DNA of 23,977 nucleotides. It comes from DATKZH01 sp964475955. Lineage in GTDB: Bacteria > Planctomycetota > Planctomycetia > Pirellulales > Thermoguttaceae. Positions 15,872-23,049 of this stretch are shown piece by piece (position 1 is the first letter of the stretch; each line of letters begins with the position of its first letter). The notes beneath the pieces are model-generated. The model searched no databases and was not told where the DNA came from. It was given only the letters and a program-made list of their open reading frames with translations. Location of the stretch: the NCBI GenBank assembly GCA_964475955.1, contig CAYYZY010000121.1, positions 1-23,977 of the forward strand. The letters run 5' to 3'. Made by a program: the position numbers and the translations under genes.

Positions 15872-15897
15872 GGGCAACCTTTGGTTGACCGTTGCCC
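15872..15897. repeat. Inverted repeat in the gap between the two deacetylase genes
   Basis: GGGCAAC (15872-15878) and GTTGCCC (15891-15897) could pair around a 12-base loop in the 142-base gap 15838-15979. No T tract follows on the minus strand. It may be an attenuator or RNA-processing hairpin between the UGD-deacetylase pair and the rest of the operon, or chance. I see no gene or clear promoter in the gap. Confidence 0.35.
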
Positions 15898-15979
15898 ATT
15901 CAATCCGCGAGGGCGACCAACCGGAACCCGCGTTTTCCGGCCTCCCGTGGGTCGGCCCTGATCATTCGCGATGCCAACG

Positions 15980-16981
15980 TCAATAAACGGCGGCCTGTGC
16001 GGCGGCGCGCTCCGAACGGGCGGCAAACTCGGCAAGCCCGGCGGACGCCATCTCGCGCTTGTCCAGGCAGAAGGCGAACACCTCCTGCAAGCGGGCGTCG
16101 AATTCTCTCAGGTCCCGCTCCGTTCTCACGTACGGCGACTCCCCCGCCACGAGCGAGGAGCTGTGGAGCATCATCACCATCGCCGGGGCGCGCTGGGCGG
16201 CGTAGGCGGCGACGAGCTGGCGCAGGCGGCGGGCGTCGGCCTGTTCCGGGCTGAACTTGATGCGGCGCACGACGCCCAGGCGGTCGAGGATGCCTTCGGC
16301 GTGGAGCCGGCGAAGCCACGGATGACCGGCCGCCCGGCGCAGGGCCTGCGCCCGGGCGAAGTTGGGGCGGTTGAAGCCGACCGAAACAGGCACTTCGAGC
16401 AGGTATCCACGGTCGTGAGGACGGCAAAGGTCGTCGCCGTCGACGAAATAGGGCAGATGCGGCGCCCGGCGGAAGTCCGGGCCGCCGCCCGGCGAATAGT
16501 CGGTGAACGGGATCACGCTCGAGTCGACCACGTAGCCCAATTCGTGGAGGATGCGCGCGCCCACGACGTCCAGCCCGTAGCGGCCGGCGCGGAACGAGGT
16601 CGGGCGCCGCCCGAACCGCGCTTCGATCCGGTCGGTGATCCACGTGAGCTTGGCCCGCTGGAGCGGCTCGGGCAGGTTGCACAGGTAGGAGTTGTGCCCG
16701 GTGACCTCTTCCTCGTGGGGTGGATTGCACCATGGATGGACGTGGGCGCCGATCTCCGCGCGGCCGTCGTCCTGGATGGCGCGGAGCACGCCGACCGCTT
16801 CGTCGTCGTCGACCACCGGCGCATCGACCAGGTAGGTCGGCTTCACGCCGTAGCGGTCGCAGATCTCCTGGAATCGCGGTATGCCACGGATGTTCCTCAC
16901 GGTATTGCCGGACCTCCGGTACCGGCCTCCCCAGAGGCCCTCCTCTTCGGTGTCGACGGTGACGATCAGGTGGGGAGTCAT
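15980..16981 (-). CDS. NodB-type polysaccharide deacetylase family protein
   Basis: A 333-residue protein. It starts with LIVTVDTEEEG (catalytic Asp D10 and acidic partner E12/E13), followed by IGAHVHPW (metal-ligand histidines H80 and H82), SFRAGRYG (R131/R134), the conserved YVVDSS segment, and MMLHSSSL near the C-terminus. These are the motif blocks of carbohydrate esterase 4. No signal peptide is visible, so it may act on cytosolic or membrane-facing intermediates. ATG 16981 overlaps the dehydrogenase stop (ATGA), so the two are translationally coupled. An open frame upstream to 17542 lies within that dehydrogenase and is not coding. It belongs to the same broad group as the deacetylase of exosortase A-type loci, but I cannot see that subfamily's C-terminal domain. 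Confidence 0.88.
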   Translation of the reverse strand: MTPHLIVTVDTEEEGLWGGRYRRSGNTVRNIRGIPRFQEICDRYGVKPTYLVDAPVVDDDEAVGVLRAIQDDGRAEIGAHVHPWCNPPHEEEVTGHNSYLCNLPEPLQRAKLTWITDRIEARFGRRPTSFRAGRYGLDVVGARILHELGYVVDSSVIPFTDYSPGGGPDFRRAPHLPYFVDGDDLCRPHDRGYLLEVPVSVGFNRPNFARAQALRRAAGHPWLRRLHAEGILDRLGVVRRIKFSPEQADARRLRQLVAAYAAQRAPAMVMMLHSSSLVAGESPYVRTERDLREFDARLQEVFAFCLDKREMASAGLAEFAARSERAAAQAAVY

Positions 16982-18279
16982 TTGGCGGTTTCCAGCGCCC
17001 CGGAGGCGACGACCAGGTCGCGGCGCAGGTCGAGCACCTCGCCGGAGTAGACCGGCTCCCAGCCGAGTTGGCCGGCGACGTCGGTCCCCAGCACGAGCAG
17101 GTCGGCGTGCTCGAACAGGTCGGCCGGCTGGTCGACGAGCAGGGCGGCCAGGTGGGGCAGGTGGGTGTCGACGTAGCTCAGGTTCGTCCCCACCAGCGAG
17201 GCCATGCGCACGCCGGGGTCGTAGATCTTCAGGTCGTACCCGCGGCCGAGCAGCGTTTCGGCGAGGATCACTTGGGGGCTTTCGCGGAGATCGTCGGTGC
17301 CCGCCTTGAAGCTCAGCCCGACCAGGCCCACTTTGCGGCAGCCCGTCTCGCGCACGGCGGCCAACGCACGTTGGATGTGCGACTCGTTCGACGGCAGGAT
17401 CGCGCTGAGCAGCTCGGTGTGAACCGCGTTCTGCTGCGCGAATCGCACCAGGGCCCGCACGTCCTTGGGCAGGCACGAGCCGCCGAAGGCGAAGCCGGGC
17501 CGGAGGTAGGCCGGCGAGACGTTCAGCCGCCGGTCGCAGCACAGAAGCCGCATCACCTCTTGACCATCCGCCCCGAAGGCCCGCGCCAGCGTGCCGATCT
17601 CGTTGGCGAAGTCGATCTTCAGGGCGTGGAACGCGTTGCAGGCGTACTTGACCAGCGCGGCCGTGCGCGTGTCGGTGACGAACTGCTCGGCCTCGACGCG
17701 CTCGTAGAGGCTCAGCACGTCGTCGGCCTGGTCGGGCTCGGCGGCCCCCACGAGCACGAACGGCGGGCGGTCGTAGTCGCGGATCGCCGTCGTCTCGCGG
17801 AGGAACTCGGGGTTGTTCGAAAGCGTCAGGTCGCCCCCCAACTCACGGCCCGCCGTCTCCGCCAAGAGCGGCGCGAGCCGGTCTTCGAGGATGCCCGGCA
17901 GCAGGGTCGAACGGATGACGACCCCGTACGGCTGGCCCGAGTCGCGCAGGGCCGCACCGATCGACTGCACGACCCGTTCGACGGCGTGATGCTCGACGCT
18001 CCCGTCCGGCGCGGACGGAGTCCCCACCGCGACCAGCGCCATTTCCGACCGGCGCACGGCCGAGTCGACGTCGCCGGTCGCCACCAGTCGCCCGGCGGCC
18101 ACCTGCGCCCGGATCAGCCCTTCGAGCCCCGGCTCGGCGACGGGCGAAAGGCCCGCTTCGAGCGTGGCGACCTTGTCGCGGTCGACGTCGACGCCGATCA
18201 CGCGATGGCCGTCGCGGCTCAAACAGGCGGCCGTCACACAGCCGACGTAACCCATTCCGAACACGGCAACATGCTTCAC
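16978..18279 (-). CDS. UDP-glucose/GDP-mannose 6-dehydrogenase family, AlgD-like active site
   Basis: A 433-residue nucleotide-sugar dehydrogenase. N-terminal Rossmann motif VFGMGYVG (6-13), then GVDVD, SPVAEPGLE, VAVGTPS, NNPEFLRE, the central KYACNAFHALKIDFANE and the catalytic cysteine in FAFGGSCLPKDVRAL (C269). It oxidises C6 of a nucleotide hexose twice to a hexuronate with NAD. The FAFGGSCLPKDVRAL and FLRETTAIRDYDRPP blocks look more like GDP-mannose dehydrogenase (AlgD) than UDP-glucose dehydrogenase (usually FGGSCFPKD); the donor therefore stays open. GTG start at 18279 with AAGGAG nine bases upstream. The same frame is open far upstream through the FemAB-like gene, but that part is shadow sequence. 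Its uronate could be the substrate of the AsnB-type amidotransferase. Confidence 0.92.
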   Translation of the reverse strand: MKHVAVFGMGYVGCVTAACLSRDGHRVIGVDVDRDKVATLEAGLSPVAEPGLEGLIRAQVAAGRLVATGDVDSAVRRSEMALVAVGTPSAPDGSVEHHAVERVVQSIGAALRDSGQPYGVVIRSTLLPGILEDRLAPLLAETAGRELGGDLTLSNNPEFLRETTAIRDYDRPPFVLVGAAEPDQADDVLSLYERVEAEQFVTDTRTAALVKYACNAFHALKIDFANEIGTLARAFGADGQEVMRLLCCDRRLNVSPAYLRPGFAFGGSCLPKDVRALVRFAQQNAVHTELLSAILPSNESHIQRALAAVRETGCRKVGLVGLSFKAGTDDLRESPQVILAETLLGRGYDLKIYDPGVRMASLVGTNLSYVDTHLPHLAALLVDQPADLFEHADLLVLGTDVAGQLGWEPVYSGEVLDLRRDLVVASGALETAK

Positions 18280-18320
18280 AGTCGGCAACTCCTTGGGATG
18301 CGTTGATCGAGGACGTGCAT

Positions 18321-19400
18321 TCAAGCTACCTTGGCGACGATCCTCGGCCCGATCGACCGGGCGAGCCAGAGCGGCAGCCGCCGCCAGATGCGCACTCCCC
18401 AGCCGTAGCTTTCCTGGAGCGAGCTGGCCTTGGCGGCCGCCTCGGCGCTCGACGCAAGGTAGTACCAGTAGAGCGGCACGGCTTCGGCGCCCCACTGCAT
18501 CTTGAACCGGAACGGGCCCGAATCGTACGAGCTTCGTCCGAAGTGAAACCAGCGGAATCCGCGGCGACAGGCGTCGGCCAGGATCTCCCAGTACATGAGG
18601 TGATTCACGCAGTAGCGGTTGTAGCGGCGCAGGCTCGACGCCCAGGGGATCTCCAGCCGGTCGCCGTTGGCCATCGTCAGCCCTGCCCCGATCGCGCGAC
18701 CGTCGAACCGCACGACGTACAGGGTGACCTCGTCCGCAAACGTCTCGCAAACGGCGCGGAAGAACCGGGCCGAATGCGACGGGCTGCCCAGGTCGCGCAT
18801 GTTCTCGGAATAGACGGCGAAGAACGGCCGCAGCAACTCGGCGCCGCCCCGTTCCACCCGCAGCCCCTTCTTGCGCGGGTTCTTGACCTGGTTGCGGACC
18901 TTCGACTTGAGGCCGTGCCAAAGCGCGTCGGAATCGCTCTCCAGGCGCATCCGCACCAGCGCCTTGTCGGTGCGGACGTGCGGCGAAAGCTCCAGCGGCT
19001 CGCCCTGCCGGAGCACGACGACGTCGGCGCGCGCTTGCGAGGCGATCTCCAGCGCCCGGTCGGCCAAGGCCGCTTGGGCCTCGGCGTCGTCGGCCAGGAC
19101 GCCCGCCGTGTCGAAGCAGGGGAGCGACGCCATTTGGCTCCCGAACAGCCAGCTCCGCTGCCAAACCAACGGCAACACGCCGACGATCCGCCCGTCGCGC
19201 ATCGCGGCCAGGCGCCGAAACGGCAGCCGGTAGACCCCGAACACGCGCTCCCACTCGGCCCGGTGATAGAGGCCGCCGGAACAGCCCGCGACGTACTCGT
19301 TCCAGGCCTCGACCGGCACGTGCTCCTCCACGCAGAGCCGGCCGTCGCCCTCCGGACGCTTTTCAATCTCACACGCGTACGTTGCGTCGTTGGTTTTCAT
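18321..19400 (-). CDS. FemAB-like GNAT protein, PEP-CTERM/exosortase-A type
   Basis: A 359-residue FemAB-related protein. Recognisable blocks are LKSKVRNQVKNPRKKGL (about 164-180), ENMRDLGSP (199-207), EIPWASSLRRYN (250-261), YWEIL, FHFGRSSYDSGPFRFKMQWGAE (in two halves, about 286-306) and PLYWYY. These are the conserved parts of the FemAB proteins associated with PEP-CTERM systems. True FemA/FemB add amino acids from tRNA to peptidoglycan stems; what these relatives add to exopolysaccharides is not established. ATG 19400 overlaps the GT2 stop (ATGA) and has GGGGAGCAG just upstream. It may work with the ACP/ligase or GNAT proteins to place acyl or aminoacyl groups on the glycan (inference). 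Confidence 0.9.
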   Translation of the reverse strand: MKTNDATYACEIEKRPEGDGRLCVEEHVPVEAWNEYVAGCSGGLYHRAEWERVFGVYRLPFRRLAAMRDGRIVGVLPLVWQRSWLFGSQMASLPCFDTAGVLADDAEAQAALADRALEIASQARADVVVLRQGEPLELSPHVRTDKALVRMRLESDSDALWHGLKSKVRNQVKNPRKKGLRVERGGAELLRPFFAVYSENMRDLGSPSHSARFFRAVCETFADEVTLYVVRFDGRAIGAGLTMANGDRLEIPWASSLRRYNRYCVNHLMYWEILADACRRGFRWFHFGRSSYDSGPFRFKMQWGAEAVPLYWYYLASSAEAAAKASSLQESYGWGVRIWRRLPLWLARSIGPRIVAKVA

Positions 19401-20590
19401 CTGCTCCCCACCGTCGCGCTCGGTTCGCCGGAGGTCGGCGTCCGCTCCGTCCGGTTCCACGTTACCCGCTGCAAGTTGAAGAGCCCCTTGACGAGCCCCA
19501 CGGCCATCGCCACGTGGCTCATCACGAAGTAGAAGGTGATGCCGCCGATCCTCGTCTCACGGAAGCGGAGCGAAAGGGCCCCCGCGCCGGCCAGGCCGTA
19601 CAACACCAGTTGCCCCAGGAGCGCGACCCGATAGAGCGTCCCGGCGTTCCAGAGCACGGCGCCGGAGACCAGCAAGAGCACCAGCCACACCGGGCCGAGC
19701 CAGCGCAGCACCTTGTGCGAAACGAACTGCCACAACTCGATCGGCCGCGTGATCGGGGGCCAGTGCCCGCGCAACAGCACCTGCATCGCGCCCGCCGACA
19801 ACCGCACGCGGCGACCGAATTCCTGACTTGCCGTCGCGGTGGCGTTCTCCGTGGCGATCGCCGCCGGCTCGAACACGACTCGTTTTCCACGACGGATCAC
19901 GCCCATGGAGATGACGAAATCGTCGACGATCGTGTCCTCGGGCGGGGGTTCGAACAGCTCGCGCCGCACGACGTACATCCCGCCGTCGACGCCCATCATC
20001 GAGCCCACCTTCGATTCGGCCCGCTGGACGCTTCGTTCCAGCCGATAATAGGCACTTTCTCCCTCGGCGAAATCCGAATCCTCGCTGGCCAGCCGCACGT
20101 CGCCGCTGACGGCCCCCACCTGGGGATCGGCAAGCCGCGCGACCAATCGCTTCAGGGCCTCGGCCCGGAACATCACGTTGGCGTCGCAGACGCAGACCAC
20201 GTCGCCGGCGGCCCGTGCGACGGCGTCGTTCACCACGGCCGTCTTGCCCCGCCGCTCGCCGAACGCCACGACGCGCACCCCGCGATCCGCGAACGACTCC
20301 GCGATTTCCACGGTGCGGTCGGCGCTGCCGTCGCTGGCAACGACGACTTCCAGCCTCCCGGCCGGGTAATCGATCGCAAGCGCGTTCTCGAGCTTCGCCT
20401 CGAGCACCGTTTCCTCGTTGTGGGCGGGAATGACGAGCGTCACCGAAGGCCGTTCCGCCGAATCATCCGGCGGCAGATGCGACTCGCGCAGCACGCGGCT
20501 CACCAGCCGCAACAGCAGGGCGTACCCGACCTGCGCATACGCCAACGCGGCGAGCGACGCCCAGAAGACGATAATCCGAACCACTTCCAT
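19397..20590 (-). CDS. Membrane GT2 glycosyltransferase (paralogue 2)
   Basis: A 397-residue protein with an N-terminal helix (about 4-30) and a GT-A domain: LVIPAHNEE, SDGSADRT (DGS 87-89), DAN (136-138), the acceptor-side VDD (222-224) and an RRVR segment (260-263). At least three C-terminal helices follow (about 285-385). This is the layout of BcsA/PgaC-like synthases, but the usual Q/R-x-x-R-W lacks its tryptophan, so I do not assume processivity. It is clearly homologous along its whole length to the next gene. ATG 20590 shares a base with that gene's stop (TGATG); the TTG one codon earlier is less likely. It likely extends the lipid-linked glycan at the cytosolic membrane face. Confidence 0.92.
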   Translation of the reverse strand: MEVVRIIVFWASLAALAYAQVGYALLLRLVSRVLRESHLPPDDSAERPSVTLVIPAHNEETVLEAKLENALAIDYPAGRLEVVVASDGSADRTVEIAESFADRGVRVVAFGERRGKTAVVNDAVARAAGDVVCVCDANVMFRAEALKRLVARLADPQVGAVSGDVRLASEDSDFAEGESAYYRLERSVQRAESKVGSMMGVDGGMYVVRRELFEPPPEDTIVDDFVISMGVIRRGKRVVFEPAAIATENATATASQEFGRRVRLSAGAMQVLLRGHWPPITRPIELWQFVSHKVLRWLGPVWLVLLLVSGAVLWNAGTLYRVALLGQLVLYGLAGAGALSLRFRETRIGGITFYFVMSHVAMAVGLVKGLFNLQRVTWNRTERTPTSGEPSATVGSR

Positions 20591-21828
20591 CAAACGCGTT
20601 CAGGCTCCTGGGTGCCGGCGACGGGGATCGCCGCCACTTGGCCGGGCCGGCAACGCTTCTCCTCGTCCGATTGCGGGCCGCGCGCCGGCGCCCGCTCGGG
20701 GCTCCACGTGGCGATCCGCCCGCCGAAGGCGAGCCGCAGGATCCCCACGGCGGCCGCCGCGTTGGCCACGCAGAAGTAGTACGTCACGTACACCGGTTTC
20801 CAGTGCCGCACCCCCGGAACGAGCCCCAACAGGGCCGTGCCGTAGAACACAAGTTGCATCGCCAGGAGCGCCGTGTAGACCGCCTCTCCCCGCGCGGCCA
20901 GGTAGGCGCTGGCAACGAGCATGGCGACGAGAAAGAACGCCACGAACCATCGCAGCACCTTGTGGACGGCCAACTGATACGCAAACAACCCCACGCGGAA
21001 CGGATTCAGCGTCTGCGGCACCCGCAGCACGGCCCCCAGCGCGCGATTGACGATCCTCGCCCTCCGGCGGAACTCGCCGGCAAAATCCTCGGCCGTCCGC
21101 TCGTAGCAAACCGCCTCGTCGTCGAACACGCCGCGATACCCCCGGGCGACGATCTTCAGCGGCAGGATCGTGTCGGCGATGTCGTCGTCGCAAAGCGGCT
21201 CGAACAGCTCGGCGCGGATGGCCAGGATCGCGCCGTCGCCGCACACCGGCGAGCCGATCTTGCTCTCCTGGATCTTCAGCCACGTCTCGTACCGCCAATA
21301 GAGCGACTCCGACTGGTTCGCCGCCGAATCCTCGTCCACGTAGCGCTGGTACCCGGAGACGAACCCCACCCGGGGATCGGCGAAATGGCGCACGAGCTTC
21401 CGCAGGGCGTCGGGCTCGTACATCGAGTTGGCGTCGCTGAACACGATCACCTCGCCGCGGGCCTCCGGCACGAACCGCGTCAGCCCGGCCGACTTCCCCC
21501 GCCGCGGCTCCTGCCTCCTGAGCACGACCCCGCGATCCTCATACTCGGCCACGATCTCATCCGTCCCGTCGTCCGACCCGTCCGAGATCACCACGACCTC
21601 CAACCGGTCCCTCGGATAATCGAGCCCCAGCGCATTTTCCAGCTTCTGCCGAATCACCGACCGCTCGTTGAAGGCGCTGATTACCAGTGTCACCAGCGGC
21701 TCCCGCCTCCCCGTCCCGACCGGCTTGCGCCTCAATCGAAGGGCAAGCAGGCTGAGCGGGTAGCCGAAGTAGACGAACCACGCCACAACGAGGCACGTCC
21801 AGAACGCGATTTCGAGAAAGTTGATCAT
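20590..21828 (-). CDS. Membrane GT2 glycosyltransferase (paralogue 1)
   Basis: A 412-residue protein with an N-terminal helix (about 3-30), GT-A motifs LVISAFNER, SDGSDDGTD (DGS 83-85), SDANSMY (DAN 132-134) and DDDIADT (214-220), RRRAR (254-258), and C-terminal helices from about 280 to 375. It shares the LENAL-x-x-DYP and RLEVVV blocks and the overall layout with the following gene. This suggests a tandem duplication followed by divergence, perhaps to different donor or acceptor sugars. ATG 21828 is chosen because its N-terminus lines up with the paralogue. ATG 21852 is possible, and the longer frame to 21930 overlaps the GT4 gene. The last 40 residues are polar and lack counterparts in the paralogue. 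Confidence 0.9.
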   Translation of the reverse strand: MINFLEIAFWTCLVVAWFVYFGYPLSLLALRLRRKPVGTGRREPLVTLVISAFNERSVIRQKLENALGLDYPRDRLEVVVISDGSDDGTDEIVAEYEDRGVVLRRQEPRRGKSAGLTRFVPEARGEVIVFSDANSMYEPDALRKLVRHFADPRVGFVSGYQRYVDEDSAANQSESLYWRYETWLKIQESKIGSPVCGDGAILAIRAELFEPLCDDDIADTILPLKIVARGYRGVFDDEAVCYERTAEDFAGEFRRRARIVNRALGAVLRVPQTLNPFRVGLFAYQLAVHKVLRWFVAFFLVAMLVASAYLAARGEAVYTALLAMQLVFYGTALLGLVPGVRHWKPVYVTYYFCVANAAAAVGILRLAFGGRIATWSPERAPARGPQSDEEKRCRPGQVAAIPVAGTQEPERV

Positions 21829-21859
21829 GTACCCGGCAGAAAAATGGTGCATGAGGCAG

Positions 21860-23020
21860 TCAGGAGTCGACCCCGCACGATGCTCCCTCGGCGACCGGCA
21901 CAGGCGGCTCCATTTCCAGCATCTCGGCAAAGTGACTCGCTACCGTGTCCCACCGTTCGAGCTTGTCTGAACGGAGCTGTTCCGCCTCGGATCGCAACTG
22001 CGCGAGGCTTTCTCGCACCTGTGCGATTCCCCGTACGACATCGTCGACTCGCGTTGCGTCGACGTGCACGGCCCCCTTCGGAAACGTCTCCCGCAGGACC
22101 GCAAAGTCCGAGGTCAGCACGGGCTTGCCGAGATAGACGGCCTCGTACGCGGCCCGCTGCATCGTGTGGTCCCTCGTCGTAAGCGCGATCACGGCGTCCG
22201 AAGCCTGCAACTGGCCCACGTATCGCGAATCGGGCAGGAAGCCCGTAAACCGTACGTTCGTCGGCACCTTCGCACGGATCGCTGGGGCCAACCGCCCATC
22301 GTCCCCCGTCACGTAGAACTGGACCTCCGGCGTGCGCGCGGCCGCTTCGAAGAACGTTTCGATCGGCTCGTCCGGGCAGAAGCTGGCCACCAGCGTCATG
22401 GTGCAATCACCGTGCAGCGCGACCGGGTCCGGCTCGGGGAAGCAGACGGGAACGTCGGTCACGATCGTCGCGTCGGCGCCCCACGACTCCACCCGCTCCC
22501 CCAAATGCCGGTTGGTCACCACGGTCGTCACGGCCCGGCGCGAGAAGAATCGTTGAAGGAACCCCAGCCGGTTCCAGGGCCCGTCGAAGAACGCGCCCGT
22601 GTGCGCGTCGATCACGAACTTCGCCCCCGTCGCTTTGGCATAGAGCCAAACGGGCAGACACGCCACCGGCGGCGGGGCCATCACGAAGACGACCCCCGGC
22701 CTGTTGCGCACCAGAATCCCCAGCGTCCTCACCGCCTGCATCAAATATTTGAACCCCACCGTCGCATAATGGCTCCCCCAAAACGCGGAGTACACCATAA
22801 ACGACCTCCCCCCCAGCCGCACCGCAATGCCGTCGCTCCGGCTGCAATAGGGGGCCCAGGAGATGAAGACAAGCGCATAATCGGATGAGCAGCCCGCCTC
22901 AGTCGCGCGCTCATCGCTTGCGCCGACGGAAGTCGATCGACCGGTCAAGATCGTATTGTTCGTGCGATTCACCGCGTTTCCCCACAGGACGGGCGTTCGG
23001 TACACCGGAGTCTGGCACAT
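21860..23020 (-). CDS. GT4-like glycosyltransferase (GT-B fold)
   Basis: A 386-residue protein, or about 370 with a later start. Core signs: FISWAPYCSRSDGIAVRLG as the first strand and loop, GAKFVIDAHTGAFF, VVTNRHLGERVESWGA, DVPVCF at the domain junction, VASFCPDEPIETFFEAA, and YEAVYLGKPVLTSD as the donor-site glutamate region. This is the two-Rossmann GT-B layout. The first 45 residues are polar and low-complexity; a GTG at codon 17 (22972) preceded by GGGGAAA is a good alternative start, whereas the ATG at 23020 has only a G run directly before it. Cytosolic or membrane-surface sugar transfer is expected; donor unknown. Confidence 0.85.
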   Translation of the reverse strand: MCQTPVYRTPVLWGNAVNRTNNTILTGRSTSVGASDERATEAGCSSDYALVFISWAPYCSRSDGIAVRLGGRSFMVYSAFWGSHYATVGFKYLMQAVRTLGILVRNRPGVVFVMAPPPVACLPVWLYAKATGAKFVIDAHTGAFFDGPWNRLGFLQRFFSRRAVTTVVTNRHLGERVESWGADATIVTDVPVCFPEPDPVALHGDCTMTLVASFCPDEPIETFFEAAARTPEVQFYVTGDDGRLAPAIRAKVPTNVRFTGFLPDSRYVGQLQASDAVIALTTRDHTMQRAAYEAVYLGKPVLTSDFAVLRETFPKGAVHVDATRVDDVVRGIAQVRESLAQLRSEAEQLRSDKLERWDTVASHFAEMLEMEPPVPVAEGASCGVDS

Positions 23021-23049
23021 CCCCCCGTTGAGCGGGACTGCGCCACCTC

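Noticed and set aside
16982..17542. In-frame extension of the NodB-type deacetylase
   Set aside because: It lies inside the dehydrogenase coding region. The ATG at 16981 overlaps the upstream stop and begins directly at the family's first strand.
18280..19254. In-frame extension of the dehydrogenase frame upstream, which would fuse about 325 extra residues
   Set aside because: The region is fully occupied by the FemAB-like gene in another frame. The extension has no motif, and the GTG at 18279 has a clear AAGGAG and gives the family N-terminus.
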